The notes below the pieces were generated by a model. It worked only from the letters and a program-made list of their open reading frames with translations, was not told the DNA's origin and did not search any database. A DNA stretch of 64,000 nucleotides from Luteimonas terrae (GTDB lineage: Bacteria; Pseudomonadota; Gammaproteobacteria; Xanthomonadales; Xanthomonadaceae): NCBI RefSeq assembly GCF_004358165.1, contig NZ_SMTG01000002.1, positions 124,001-188,000 of the forward strand, read 5' to 3'. The position numbers and the translations under genes were made by a program. Shown piece after piece: positions 9,103 to 17,643 of this stretch. Positions within the stretch are counted from its first letter, which is position 1. Each line of letters opens with the position of its first letter.

Positions 9103-9386
9103 ACGCTGACGCTTCAAGCTGCGTCCTGATAGCGGTCCCTGCTGTCGCCCGTGTTCCGGGTCTGCCTGCCGTTGTCAGGCCACTGCTTTCCGCCGTTGAC
9201 GCGCGAACGGCCGAGCAGGCGGCGGAACGCATTGCAGCTCCAAGGCTTCGGCCCGGCGGGGCGTGACACCGGCGCCCGCGACGCCCGTCACACCTTGGCG
9301 CGGTGCCGACGGTCGCGGCGATGCCTGACAGTTCCCATCACGGCCCGGCCGATATGCTCGCCCTCCCGAATGCGCGTGGATTCGCG

Positions 9387-9659
9387 ATGGGTGTCTGGTC
9401 CCCATTGGAAGTGTTCTGCCTGCTGGCGGGCCTGGTGGTCTGGGCCGTCGCCGGTGTCGCGTGTGTGCGGCTGGTGCTCGCGCACCGGCGCGCGTGGCCG
9501 CCGGAAGTGATGGCGGTCGGGATCGCCGCGCCGGTGCTGCCGGTGCACGTGCGCATGACTGCGCTGGATGCGCTGCTGTCCGAAGGGCGCATCGACGCTG
9601 CGGAGTACGCAGCGCGGCGCCGCGAGCTGCAGGACGAAAGCGTGGACTGGCGTCGCTGA
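9387..9659 (+). CDS. Small SHOCT-domain membrane protein
   Basis: Hypothetical protein of about 90 residues with one membrane helix (EVFCLLAGLVVWAVAGVACV) and a C-terminal SHOCT motif (LDALLSEGRIDAAEYAARRREL), a short helix pair often found at the ends of membrane proteins; its function is unknown. In-frame starts also exist at 9303 (GTG), 9321 and 9354; 9387 is chosen because it places the helix directly after the start as in related proteins, and a GTGGA lies upstream. It stands alone, with 284 bp of apparently empty sequence between it and the GGDEF/EAL gene. Confidence 0.7.
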   Translation: MGVWSPLEVFCLLAGLVVWAVAGVACVRLVLAHRRAWPPEVMAVGIAAPVLPVHVRMTALDALLSEGRIDAAEYAARRRELQDESVDWRR

Positions 9660-9703
9660 TAACCCAGCGCCATCTCGTTGTCACGAGCCAGCGGGATGCA
9701 CCG

Positions 9704-10333
9704 CTAGAACAACCGGCCCAGCCAGTCGCCGGCAGCCGTCGCCAGGGCGCCGCTGAGCACGCCGAAGAACCCGATGGCGACGGCGCCGCCGACCCAGGCC
9801 CACACCATCAGCGCGCCGTCGCGTTCCAGCAGCGCGAGCGCGTAGGCCAGCAGCAGCAGGCCGAACACGTAGTTGGTGAACGGAATCGGCAGCGCCAGCA
9901 GCACGCCGAGCAGCACCAGCTGCAGCCCGGTGAACATGATCGCGGCGCGGTGGTCCAGCACGCCCGGCAGACGCGGGCGACTGAAGCGCTCGAGGCGGCG
10001 GAACCAGGGCTCCAGCACGATCTCGAACCGTTGCACGGCGCTGCGATGCGGGCCGCGTTCGGCCAGCCAGGCCGGCAGCCACGGCTTGCGCAGCCCGATC
10101 AGCAACTGCGCACCGACCAGCACGACCAGCGGGCCGCCGATCGCGCCGCCGACACCCGGTATCGGGATGAAGGCGGGCAGGGTGGCGACGAACAGCATCA
10201 TGCCGAACACCCGCTTGCCCAGACCGGTCAGCAGGTCGGCGAAACGCAGCTGGTCGCCCGGTTCACCGAGCGCCATCGCCGCGAGCAAGTCGCGCGTGCC
10301 TGCTTCCTCGCGCGAGCCGACGTCAGGCGTCAT
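9704..10333 (-). CDS. ExoD-family membrane protein
   Basis: Integral membrane protein of 209 residues matching the exopolysaccharide synthesis ExoD family: an N-terminal soluble stretch with FADLLTGLGKRVFGM, the conserved ATLPAFIPIPGVGG segment, and further hydrophobic helices to the end. ExoD affects exopolysaccharide production and alkaline tolerance in rhizobia, but its biochemical role is unknown. The ATG at 10333 overlaps the last 11 bases of the upstream CBS-domain gene (ATGACGCCTGA), so the two are co-translated. An in-frame start at 10351 would lengthen the overlap and is less likely. Confidence 0.85.
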   Translation of the reverse strand: MTPDVGSREEAGTRDLLAAMALGEPGDQLRFADLLTGLGKRVFGMMLFVATLPAFIPIPGVGGAIGGPLVVLVGAQLLIGLRKPWLPAWLAERGPHRSAVQRFEIVLEPWFRRLERFSRPRLPGVLDHRAAIMFTGLQLVLLGVLLALPIPFTNYVFGLLLLAYALALLERDGALMVWAWVGGAVAIGFFGVLSGALATAAGDWLGRLF

Positions 10334-11636
10334 CGGCGACCACGTCCGCATCGGACCGGCGCTGCAGCAGTAGCTTGTCGACCCGCGGTCCGTCGAGATC
10401 GACGATCTCGATGCGCCAGTGATTCCATTCGAAGTGTTCGGCGACGTTGGGAATGCGGCCGAAGCGCGCGATCGTCATGCCGGCGGCGGTGTGGAAGATG
10501 TGCTCGTCCTCGCCCGGCAGGTCGCCGCCGCCGAGCAGTTCGCGCAGGGTTTCGACCGGCAGCGTGCCGTCGACCAGCATCGAGCCGTCCTCGCGTTGCA
10601 CCACCAGCGGCGTCGCGTCCAGACCGCTGCTCTGGGTGCGGCCGATCACCGCTTCCATCACGTCGTTGAGCGTCACCATGCCGGTGATGTCGCCGTATTC
10701 GTCGACCACCAGCGCCAGCGACTGCTGGTTCTCGCGCAGGATCTCCAGCAGCTTCATCGCAGGCGTCGACTCGGACACGAACAGCGGTTCGCGCAGGTAC
10801 TTGAAGAGGTCGAATTCCTTTTTCTCGAGCCGGTCGATCAGCGACTTGATCTCGAGCACGCCGACGACGTCCGAATCGTTGCCGCGGAACACCGGATAGC
10901 GGGAGTAGGGCGTCTCGCGCATTTCGGCGAGGTTTTCCTCGAAGCCGGCGCCGATGTCGAGCCAGGCGATGCGCGTGCGCGGCGTCATCAGGCTTTCCGC
11001 GTCGCGGTCGCCCAGCGTCAGCACGCGGTTGACCATGTTGCGTTCGTCGGCGTCGATCACGCCCTGCTCGTGGCTCTCGCTGACGAGCATGCGGATCTCT
11101 TCCTCGGAGACCTGCGCCGCTTCGGTCTTGTCCAGGCGCAGCACCTTCAGCAGCCCGCGCACGCTGGCGCTGAGCAGCCAGACCGCCGGCGTTGCGATGC
11201 GCGACAGCCAGTGCATTGGCAGCGCCACCACCGAGGCCAGCCGTTCGGGCGCCAGCAGCGCCAGGCGCTTGGGCAGCAGTTCGCCGAACACGATCGTCAG
11301 GAACGTGATCAGGCTGACCGCGAGCACGGTGCCGACGGTCGAGGCATAGCTGCCGAGAATCGGCAGGCTGGACGCCAGCCAGTTGCCGATCAGGCTGCCG
11401 AGCGCGTCGCCGCCGAGCATGCCGGTCAGCACGCCGATCGTCGTGATGCCCACCTGCACGGTCGACAGGAAGCGTTCGGGATGTTCGGCCAGCTCCAGCG
11501 CGGTGCGCGCGGCGCGGTGTTCGCCGGCCATCTGCTTCAGGCGCGGCTTGCGCGAGGTGACCACCGACATTTCCGACAACGCGAAGAACGCGTTGCAGGC
11601 GATCAGGGCCAGGACGATGAGGATCAGTTCGAGCAT
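10323..11636 (-). CDS. CorC/TlyC-type protein: DUF21, two CBS domains, CorC_HlyC domain
   Basis: Inner-membrane protein of 437 residues. The N-terminal DUF21 (CNNM) transmembrane domain spans about residues 1-190 and starts MLELILIVLALIACNAFFAL. A paired CBS module follows (LMTPRTRIAWLD, then FVSESTPAMKLLEILRENQQSLALVVDEYGDITGMVTLNDV) and a C-terminal CorC_HlyC domain. Relatives are annotated as hemolysins, but the family is better linked to Mg2+ and Co2+ export; the true substrate here is unproven. It overlaps the ExoD-like gene and is divergent from the phosphate genes across a 277-bp gap. Confidence 0.9.
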   Translation of the reverse strand: MLELILIVLALIACNAFFALSEMSVVTSRKPRLKQMAGEHRAARTALELAEHPERFLSTVQVGITTIGVLTGMLGGDALGSLIGNWLASSLPILGSYASTVGTVLAVSLITFLTIVFGELLPKRLALLAPERLASVVALPMHWLSRIATPAVWLLSASVRGLLKVLRLDKTEAAQVSEEEIRMLVSESHEQGVIDADERNMVNRVLTLGDRDAESLMTPRTRIAWLDIGAGFEENLAEMRETPYSRYPVFRGNDSDVVGVLEIKSLIDRLEKKEFDLFKYLREPLFVSESTPAMKLLEILRENQQSLALVVDEYGDITGMVTLNDVMEAVIGRTQSSGLDATPLVVQREDGSMLVDGTLPVETLRELLGGGDLPGEDEHIFHTAAGMTIARFGRIPNVAEHFEWNHWRIEIVDLDGPRVDKLLLQRRSDADVVADDA

Positions 11637-11913
11637 TGCCGGGGCCTCCTGCCGGAACGGGAGCGATGCGTGGCATCGGGGGAGGCGGCGGCGGGGGACA
11701 TCGCGGGGGACGTCGCAGGGGGCGGTCTAGAGTCGTCTTCCATCTGGAATATGAACAGCGCAGGAGGCGCGCGGGGACTATAGCAGCCCCCCGCGTGACG
11801 GCCGCGGCACCCCTCGGGCGCGCCCGGACTGTGCGCAGGTGTCATCGAACCGTCATAATCCGCGCCTTGCGCAAAGCGCCCGGCCCCGGGCGCGCGATCC
11901 AAAGGCGTCCGGC

Positions 11914-12540
11914 ATGTTCTCCCTGCAAACCATCTTCGGCCAAGGCAACCAGTTCTACACGCTGCTCGAGGAGGCCGCCGTGGCCGCCCACGACAGCGCC
12001 GTGGCGCTGCATTCGATGCTGCGCGAGTCCGATCGCCAGCCGGCGCTGGACGCCTTCAAGCTGGCGCGCATGCGCGAGCGCGAGGCGTCGGAGAAGATCA
12101 GCCAGGCGCTGGTGGACAGCTTCATCACCCCGATCGAGCGCGAGGACATCGAAGCGCTGGGTTCGGCGCTGTACAAGATTCCCAAGCAGATCGAGAAGTT
12201 CGCCGATCGCTACTCGCTGGCCACGCGCCACCTCGAGCACATCGACTTCGCGCCGCGCGCGGCGATGCTCGAGCAGGCTTCGGCCGTAGTGGTGAAGATG
12301 GTCAAGACCCTGCGCAGCATGAAGCTCGAGCCGATGAAGGCGCTCAACGACGAGCTGCGCGCGCTGGAGAACGAGGCCGACCGGCTGATGCTCGAGCTCT
12401 ACCGCGACATCTATTCGGGCAAGCTCGAGCCGCTGCAGATGTTCCTGCTCAAGGAATTCTTCGAGATCCTCGAGAAGGCGATCGACCGCTGCCGCGAGGC
12501 CGGCGTGGTCGCCTACGAGATCGTGCTCAAGAACTCCTGA
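11914..12540 (+). CDS. DUF47 (PhoU-like) phosphate-transport regulator
   Basis: Helical cytoplasmic protein of 208 residues of the DUF47 family, distantly related to PhoU. It begins MFSLQTIFGQGNQFYTLLEEAA and has the long helical pattern with EREDIEALGSALYKIPKQIEKFADRY. Such proteins are almost always encoded directly before a Pit permease, as here (13-bp gap), and are thought to modulate it. An upstream extension to 11839 is open but lacks family similarity, so the ATG at 11914 is used. Confidence 0.9.
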   Translation: MFSLQTIFGQGNQFYTLLEEAAVAAHDSAVALHSMLRESDRQPALDAFKLARMREREASEKISQALVDSFITPIEREDIEALGSALYKIPKQIEKFADRYSLATRHLEHIDFAPRAAMLEQASAVVVKMVKTLRSMKLEPMKALNDELRALENEADRLMLELYRDIYSGKLEPLQMFLLKEFFEILEKAIDRCREAGVVAYEIVLKNS

Positions 12541-12553
12541 CGGGCCGTCGATC

Positions 12554-13681
12554 ATGCTGACCCTCGTGCTGATCGTGGTCGCGACCGCGCTGGTGTTCGA
12601 ATACATCAACGGTTTCCACGACACCGCCAACTCGATCGCGACCGTCGTCGCCACCAAGGTGCTGTCGCCCATGCAGGCGGTGGGCCTGGCCGCATCGATG
12701 AACCTGATCGGCGCGCTGATGGGCACGGCGGTCGCCAAGACCATCTCCTCGGGCCTGATCGACGCCGGCGTCATCGACGTCGGCTCGCAGCTGATCCTGT
12801 GCGCGCTGCTGGGCGGCATCGTCTGGAACCTGATCACCTGGTGGTGGGGCCTGCCGTCGTCGTCCTCGCATGCGCTGATCGGCGGCCTGATCGGCGCGGC
12901 GCTGGCCGCGGCATCGAACAATCTCGACGTGGTGATCTGGTCCGAGCCGGCCGATCCCATCTGGCGCAGCGCCGGTGTGCTGTGGAAGGTCGTGGTGCCG
13001 ATGGTGAGTTCGCCGGTGCTCGGCTTCGCCGCAGGCTTCTTCCTGATGGGCGTGCTGTTCTTCGTGATCTCGATGATGGCGCGCAGCGGTGGCTTCCTCG
13101 CCCGCATCGCGCGGCCCCGCTGGGTCAACAGCGTGTTCGGCAAGGCGCAGATCGTGTCTGCGGCCGGCATGGGCTTCGCGCACGGCATGAACGATGCGCA
13201 GAAGACCATGGGCATCGTCGCGCTGACCCTGGTCAGTGCGCAGAGTGTCGGCACGCTGGACAATCTGCCGGGCTGGCTGGCGTTCCTGCATCCCTCGGAG
13301 ACCGCGCTGGCCAACGGCGACATCGACCTGTGGATCAAGATCACCTGCGCCGTGGTGATGGCCGCCGGTACCGCGGCCGGCGGCTGGCGCATCATCAAGA
13401 CACTGGGTCACAAGCTGGTCAAGCTGCACCCGATCCACGGCTTTGCCGCGGAAACGAGCGCGGCCTCGGTGATCCTCGGCGCCTCGTCGCTGGGCATTCC
13501 GGTGTCGACGACCCACAACATCTCCTCGGCGATCATGGGCGTGGGCACGGCCAAGCGCCTCAACGCGATCAAGTGGTCGGTCGTGAACAAGATGATCTGG
13601 GCGTGGATCCTGACGATCCCGATGTCGGGCGGCATCGCCTACGGCCTGTTCCGGATGTTCCACCACTTCGGTTGGGTGTGA
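12554..13681 (+). CDS. pit: Low-affinity inorganic phosphate transporter (Pit family)
   Basis: Inner-membrane phosphate/proton symporter of 375 residues. Both halves carry the duplicated Pit signature: GFHDTANSIATVVATKVL near residue 20 and the matching GFAHGMNDAQKTMGIVALTL near residue 210, with PSSSSHALIGGLIGAAL and GIPVSTTHNISSAIMGVGT as the paired loops. It forms an operon with the DUF47 gene. This length is typical for the short Pit proteins found with DUF47 partners, shorter than E. coli PitA. Confidence 0.93.
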   Translation: MLTLVLIVVATALVFEYINGFHDTANSIATVVATKVLSPMQAVGLAASMNLIGALMGTAVAKTISSGLIDAGVIDVGSQLILCALLGGIVWNLITWWWGLPSSSSHALIGGLIGAALAAASNNLDVVIWSEPADPIWRSAGVLWKVVVPMVSSPVLGFAAGFFLMGVLFFVISMMARSGGFLARIARPRWVNSVFGKAQIVSAAGMGFAHGMNDAQKTMGIVALTLVSAQSVGTLDNLPGWLAFLHPSETALANGDIDLWIKITCAVVMAAGTAAGGWRIIKTLGHKLVKLHPIHGFAAETSAASVILGASSLGIPVSTTHNISSAIMGVGTAKRLNAIKWSVVNKMIWAWILTIPMSGGIAYGLFRMFHHFGWV

Positions 13682-13747
13682 TGCCCTGCGGCGATCGCCG
13701 GATGGCGGTCTGCTAGAGTCGGTGGCCTCTCGGACGAGGATGTTTCA

Positions 13748-13981
13748 ATGTCCCGACTCGGTTTGACCAACATCTATCTGAAGTCTGGTGTGCTGCTGAT
13801 CCTCTTCGGCCTGGCGTGCGCCGCATCGATTTTCATCGTGATGCCCCGTATGGGTGGCGCGGTCTCCCAAGTGCTGTTGTGGGGAGCCGCAGGCGGATTC
13901 CTGAGCGGCGTCGCGCTCTATGTCATCGGTCGCATCGCGCAGTTCCTTGGGCAGTTCGGTCGCACGCGCTCCCAGGCTTGA
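13748..13981 (+). CDS. Small two-helix membrane protein, function unknown
   Basis: Hypothetical protein of 77 residues with two hydrophobic segments (about 14-31 and 40-62) and a short basic C-terminus (GQFGRTRSQA). I do not recognise a family. The ATG at 13748 follows a weak purine-rich stretch (GGACGAGGA, about 10 bp upstream) which supports translation. It ends five bases before the most likely start of the alkyltransferase-like gene, suggesting a joint transcript. Confidence 0.65.
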   Translation: MSRLGLTNIYLKSGVLLILFGLACAASIFIVMPRMGGAVSQVLLWGAAGGFLSGVALYVIGRIAQFLGQFGRTRSQA

Positions 13982-13985
13982 TCTT

Positions 13986-14354
13986 GTGCGTGTGCCAGCC
14001 CCTTCCGATGAGGAAGACAGCTACGGCACCGCCCGCCAGCGCATCCTCGATGCGATCCGCGCGGTGCCGAAAGGCAGCGTTGCCGGCTACGGTGATATCG
14101 CGCGACGTGCCGGCCTTCCGGGCCGCGCACGGCTGGTCGCGCGGGTGCTGCGCGATCACGGCGATCCCGATCTGCCCTGGCATCGCATCCTGCGCAGCGA
14201 TGGCCGCATCGCGTTTCCGGATGGCTCGCCGGGCTTCCGCGAGCAGGTGAAGCGGCTTCGCGCCGACGGTGTGACCGTGACCCGCGGGCGGGTGCGGATG
14301 CCGGTCGCGGACAGTCTCGATGCCGCGCTCTGGGGACCCGACGCACACGCCTGA
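13986..14354 (+). CDS. Alkyltransferase-like protein (ATL), MGMT family without the acceptor cysteine
   Basis: DNA-binding protein of about 122 residues with the C-terminal fold of O6-methylguanine-DNA methyltransferase: TARQRILDAIRAVPKGSVAGYGDIARRAGLPGRARLVARVL. The active-site PCHR of true methyltransferases reads PWHR here (Trp65), the change that defines ATL proteins. ATLs bind O6-alkylguanine without repairing it and flag the lesion for nucleotide excision repair. The GTG at 13986 is preferred because upstream in-frame codons run into the preceding gene; this start is the least certain part of the call. Confidence 0.88.
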   Translation: MRVPAPSDEEDSYGTARQRILDAIRAVPKGSVAGYGDIARRAGLPGRARLVARVLRDHGDPDLPWHRILRSDGRIAFPDGSPGFREQVKRLRADGVTVTRGRVRMPVADSLDAALWGPDAHA

Positions 14355-14415
14355 TCCGGCACGATGATGTACACGTTCGGCTCGCTATCATGGCGCCGAA
14401 GAACGAGGAGTCCGG

Positions 14416-15066
14416 ATGTTTCCCAGGTTGCCGCTGGCCGTCAAAGTGATTCTGGCGATCAATGTCGTCGTGTTCGTGCTGCAGCTCGCGATCGGCAATG
14501 CGCTCGCCTGGTTCATGCTGTGGCCGCTCGGTGGCGCCGAGGTCGGTGGTCTGGGTTTCCAGCCCTGGCAGCTGGTCACCTACGGGTTCATGCACGACCC
14601 GCGCAACATCGCGCACCTGGCGTTCAACATGCTCGCACTGGCGATGTTCGGCTCCCAGCTTGAATACACCTGGGGCACGAAGCGCTTCGTCACCTATTAC
14701 CTGGTCTGCGTGATCGGCGCCGGGCTGTGCCAGCTCGGCGTGGTGACCTGGTCGCTGTCGCAGGGCGCGTTTCCGTATCCCACGCTCGGCGCGTCGGGCG
14801 GCGTGTTCGGACTGCTGCTGGCCTACGGTGTGCTGTTCCCGAACCAGCGTCTGGTGCTGCTGTTCCCGCCGATCCCGATGCGCGCGCGCACGCTGGTGAT
14901 CGTCTACGGCCTGGTGGAACTGGTGCTGGGCATCACCGGCACGCGATCGGGCGTCGCCCACTTCGCGCACCTGGGCGGCATGCTGTTCGGCTGGCTGCTG
15001 CTGCAGCACTGGCGCGGGCGGCCGCCGTTCAATCGCGGTGGCAGGCGGCATGTGCGGCGGGTGTGA
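14416..15066 (+). CDS. Rhomboid-family intramembrane serine protease
   Basis: Polytopic membrane protein of 216 residues with six predicted helices. The catalytic dyad is in place: Ser127 in GASGG and His185 in HFAHLGG, and the N-terminal HLAFNMLALAMFG region matches the conserved HxxxN part of the fold. It would cleave transmembrane substrates within the inner membrane; the substrate is unknown. A GAGGAG-like ribosome site (AACGAGGAG) precedes the ATG. A bidirectional terminator separates it from the convergent M13 peptidase gene. Confidence 0.92.
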   Translation: MFPRLPLAVKVILAINVVVFVLQLAIGNALAWFMLWPLGGAEVGGLGFQPWQLVTYGFMHDPRNIAHLAFNMLALAMFGSQLEYTWGTKRFVTYYLVCVIGAGLCQLGVVTWSLSQGAFPYPTLGASGGVFGLLLAYGVLFPNQRLVLLFPPIPMRARTLVIVYGLVELVLGITGTRSGVAHFAHLGGMLFGWLLLQHWRGRPPFNRGGRRHVRRV

Positions 15067-15153
15067 GCGGCGTCTCAACTGGTGATGCGTCATTCGTGAT
15101 CCGTAATGACGGGCCATTCCGGAACGAGAGCGCTCGCACGAAGACAGCACCAT

Positions 15154-15185
15154 GAAAAAAGGCCGCACGATGTGCGGCCTTTTTC
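15154..15185. terminator. Bidirectional terminator between the rhomboid and M13 genes
   Basis: AGGCCGCAC at 15160-15168 and GTGCGGCCT at 15172-15180 form the stem. A-tracts on the left and T-tracts on the right let it serve both convergent genes. Confidence 0.88.
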
Positions 15186-15249
15186 CTGATTGGTGTCGGC
15201 GATTCGGCAGGCGCTCGAGCGCGCCTGCGAATCGCAGGTCAACGCCGCC

Positions 15250-17274
15250 TCAGCGCCAGATGCGCACCTGGTCCTCGGCCTTGCGGGTCATCGCATCGGC
15301 AGCCGCGCACTTGAAGGTCTCGGTGTAGGCCGGCAGGTTGGCGACCGGACCGTTGGCGCGCCACTGGCCCGGGGCGTGCACGCTGGTCGCGGCGTTGCGG
15401 GTCGCGGTGTCGACCGCGGACTGCTGGCGCCACAGCTGTGCCCAGCCGCGGAAGAACGCTTCCTTGCCGGCCTGCGCGAGCTCCGGATTGGCGGTCTGCA
15501 GGGCATCCCAGGCGAGCTCGACGCCGGCGAGATCCGCCGCGTTCTCGTCATGGGTCAGCGCGCCGTTGACCTGCGTGCCGGTCAGGCCCGGGTAGCCGTA
15601 GGCGTTGTACTGGGCGACGAGCTTGTCGGTGGCGGTCAGCCAGCCGGCATCGTCGTCGGTGCTCCACCAGGTGCGGACGGTGCCGGTGCTGTCGACCAGC
15701 TTGCCCTTGACGTCGACCGCGCGGCTCAGCTCGTGGCCAACCAGGGCACCGAAGGTGCCGTACAGCGCGGCGTTGTCGCCGGCCACGTCGAACACCGGCG
15801 GCTGCAGAACGGCGGCCGAGACGATCAGGCGGTTCTGCGCCAGGTCGTAGGCCAGCGCCGGGGTCTGCGGCAGCACGTCCCAGCGACGCGCGGCATTGGC
15901 CTGGCCGATGCGACGCATTTCCTGCGCATGACGCCAGGTCGAGGCGATCAGCATGTTGCTGCCGAAGCTGGCGCGGCCCATCGGCTGCACGGTGTAGTCG
16001 ATGTCCTGCACCGGCGCGCCGATCTCGATCTTCAGCGCGGCGAGCTTGGCACGGGCTTCGGTCTTCGCCGCGGTGCTCATCCAGGTGTTGCGCTCGATGC
16101 CGCGGCCCAGCGCGTCGCGCACCTGGGTGGCGATTGCCTCGGCGCGCGTGCGGCTGGCGTCGGGCAGGTGGGCGGCGACGTACTCGCGCGACATCATCGG
16201 GCCGGCGGCACGGTTGATCGCGCCCAGCACCAGCTGCTGGCGGGTCGGCTGCGCACTTTCGCCACGCAGGATGCGGCCGTGGAAGTCGAACTCCGCGTCG
16301 CGGAAGCTCTTGGACAGATACGGCGCCATCGCATTGCCGATGTGGAAGCGCAGATAGGCCTTCCACTGCTCGGCCTTGAGCGAATTGACCAGCGTGTCGA
16401 GCTGCGCGAACAGTTCCGGATTGGCCAGCGAGACCTGCGGCGCCTGCACGTTCTGCGCGGCGAGGAAGGTGCCCAGCTGCAGGCGGCGGTACTGCTTGTC
16501 CAAGCCCTCGGTATCGACCAGGGCGTACTGCGTGCGCGGATCGCGCAGTTCTGCCACCGGCCGGGAGACCGCGGCGATGCGGCGCTCCAGATCGATCACC
16601 AGCGCGGTCTCTGCATCGAGGCGGTCTTCCGCCGTGCCTGTCAGTGCGAGGATGTTGCGCACGTACTGGGTGTACTGCGCGACGATCTGCTGGGTCTCGG
16701 CGTCACCGCGGCTGTAGTAAGCCGGGTCCGGCAGGCCCAGACCGCCCTGGGTGAAATAGCCGACGTGACGGTTGAGATCGGCGAGATCGACCTCGGCGCC
16801 GAAATCGAACAGCACCGGAATGCCGACCTGGTGCAGCGCGGCGAGGGCCGGGGCGATGTCGCGGGTGCGGCGGATGCCGTCGATGCGCGCGATCAGCGGC
16901 GCGATCGGCTTGGCACCGTCGGCCTCGACCGCGGCCTCGTCCAGACCGCTGGCCCAGAAGTCGCCGAGCAGACGCTGCACGTCGTTCTGCGGCGACGTCA
17001 TCGCGGCATTGAGCAGGTCGTGCTGCTGGGTCAGCGCCAGCGCCTGCAGCTCGCCGAGCGCCGAGCGCGTGCCCTGGCCGGCGACCACGGTGTTCGCGGC
17101 CAGCCAGTCCTTGTTGGTGAAGCTGTAGAGATCGGTACACGCGGTCACCGGCGGCGGACCCTTCGGCGCGGCGGCGCGGCGACGCTGGGCGTCGGCATCG
17201 GAACTCAGGCCGACCAGCAATGCGATCGAGGCGGCGAGCAGAGCGGGGCGGGCGAGCGTGTGCTGGATCGGCAT
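15250..17274 (-). CDS. Peptidase M13 (neprilysin-like) paralogue with a disrupted zinc motif
   Basis: Exported protein of 674 residues with a signal peptide (MPIQHTLARPALLAASIALL, cut after SDADA) and the full-length M13 fold, ending in the CxxxW-type C-terminus. The canonical HEXXH zinc motif reads His514-Glu-Leu-Ser-Arg518, so the second histidine ligand is lost. The NAYY substrate motif is also changed (LAYD). The third ligand region survives (Glu577 in ENAAD). The reading frame is intact, so I infer a pseudo-enzyme or one with altered chemistry. The intact paralogue lies just upstream on the same strand. An ATG at 17295 would add seven residues. Confidence 0.9.
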   Translation of the reverse strand: MPIQHTLARPALLAASIALLVGLSSDADAQRRRAAAPKGPPPVTACTDLYSFTNKDWLAANTVVAGQGTRSALGELQALALTQQHDLLNAAMTSPQNDVQRLLGDFWASGLDEAAVEADGAKPIAPLIARIDGIRRTRDIAPALAALHQVGIPVLFDFGAEVDLADLNRHVGYFTQGGLGLPDPAYYSRGDAETQQIVAQYTQYVRNILALTGTAEDRLDAETALVIDLERRIAAVSRPVAELRDPRTQYALVDTEGLDKQYRRLQLGTFLAAQNVQAPQVSLANPELFAQLDTLVNSLKAEQWKAYLRFHIGNAMAPYLSKSFRDAEFDFHGRILRGESAQPTRQQLVLGAINRAAGPMMSREYVAAHLPDASRTRAEAIATQVRDALGRGIERNTWMSTAAKTEARAKLAALKIEIGAPVQDIDYTVQPMGRASFGSNMLIASTWRHAQEMRRIGQANAARRWDVLPQTPALAYDLAQNRLIVSAAVLQPPVFDVAGDNAALYGTFGALVGHELSRAVDVKGKLVDSTGTVRTWWSTDDDAGWLTATDKLVAQYNAYGYPGLTGTQVNGALTHDENAADLAGVELAWDALQTANPELAQAGKEAFFRGWAQLWRQQSAVDTATRNAATSVHAPGQWRANGPVANLPAYTETFKCAAADAMTRKAEDQVRIWR

Positions 17275-17391
17275 TGCGGAGTCCGTGCGAGGCATGAATC
17301 GCGCAAGTCTAGCAAGCCGCGGGGCCGCAACATGAAGCGGGATTGGGCGTGTAGACATCCGCACAGTGCGCGCGTGCGAGGTATTCGAAGT

Positions 17392-17550
17392 CCGCCCCTG
17401 CGTGCGGGGAAGGGTTGGGTTGGGCCGAACCGTCAGGATCGGCAATCACTGTTGGAGCAAGACCTCAGTGGCTGGAATCCGAAGCCGCTGCGATCGGATC
17501 GTTCGCCAACATCGCAGCCTTCCCCCGCACGCGGGGGAAGGGACAGATTC
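17392..17550. repeat. Inverted hairpin-pair element, copy 1 (CCTTCCCCCGC type)
   Basis: The left end has GTGCGGGGAAGGGTTGGGTT (17403-17422) and the right end has CCTTCCCCCGC, then GCGGGGGAAGGG (17519-17543), so the two ends are reverse complements with about 100 bp between them. The same layout recurs at 24090-24248, and a single half occurs at 61176-61222. Non-coding; likely a small mobile or REP-type element. Confidence 0.7.
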
Positions 17551-17589
17551 CCCGCGCTCGTGATGTTTCGCGATGGCAAGTCCCACCCA

Positions 17590-17620
17590 CGAAAAAGCCC
17601 GGCATCGCTGCCGGGCTTCG
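17590..17620 (-). terminator. Terminator of the intact M13 gene
   Basis: On the minus strand GAAGCCCGGCA, a short loop and TGCCGGGCTTTTTC form a stem of about 9 bp followed by a T-run. It sits 24 bp after the stop at 17644. Confidence 0.8.
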
Positions 17621-17643
17621 TCGTCACGCGCGCGGCGGAACGA

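Larger units (their letters stand above)
17275..17643. other. Gap between the two M13 genes
   Basis: No gene is supported. The gap contains a pair of CCCCGC hairpins in inverted orientation (17392-17550) and the terminator of the upstream M13 gene (17590-17620). The remaining sequence next to 17275 must hold the promoter of the downstream M13 gene, but no clear -35/-10 pair is visible. Confidence 0.65.
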
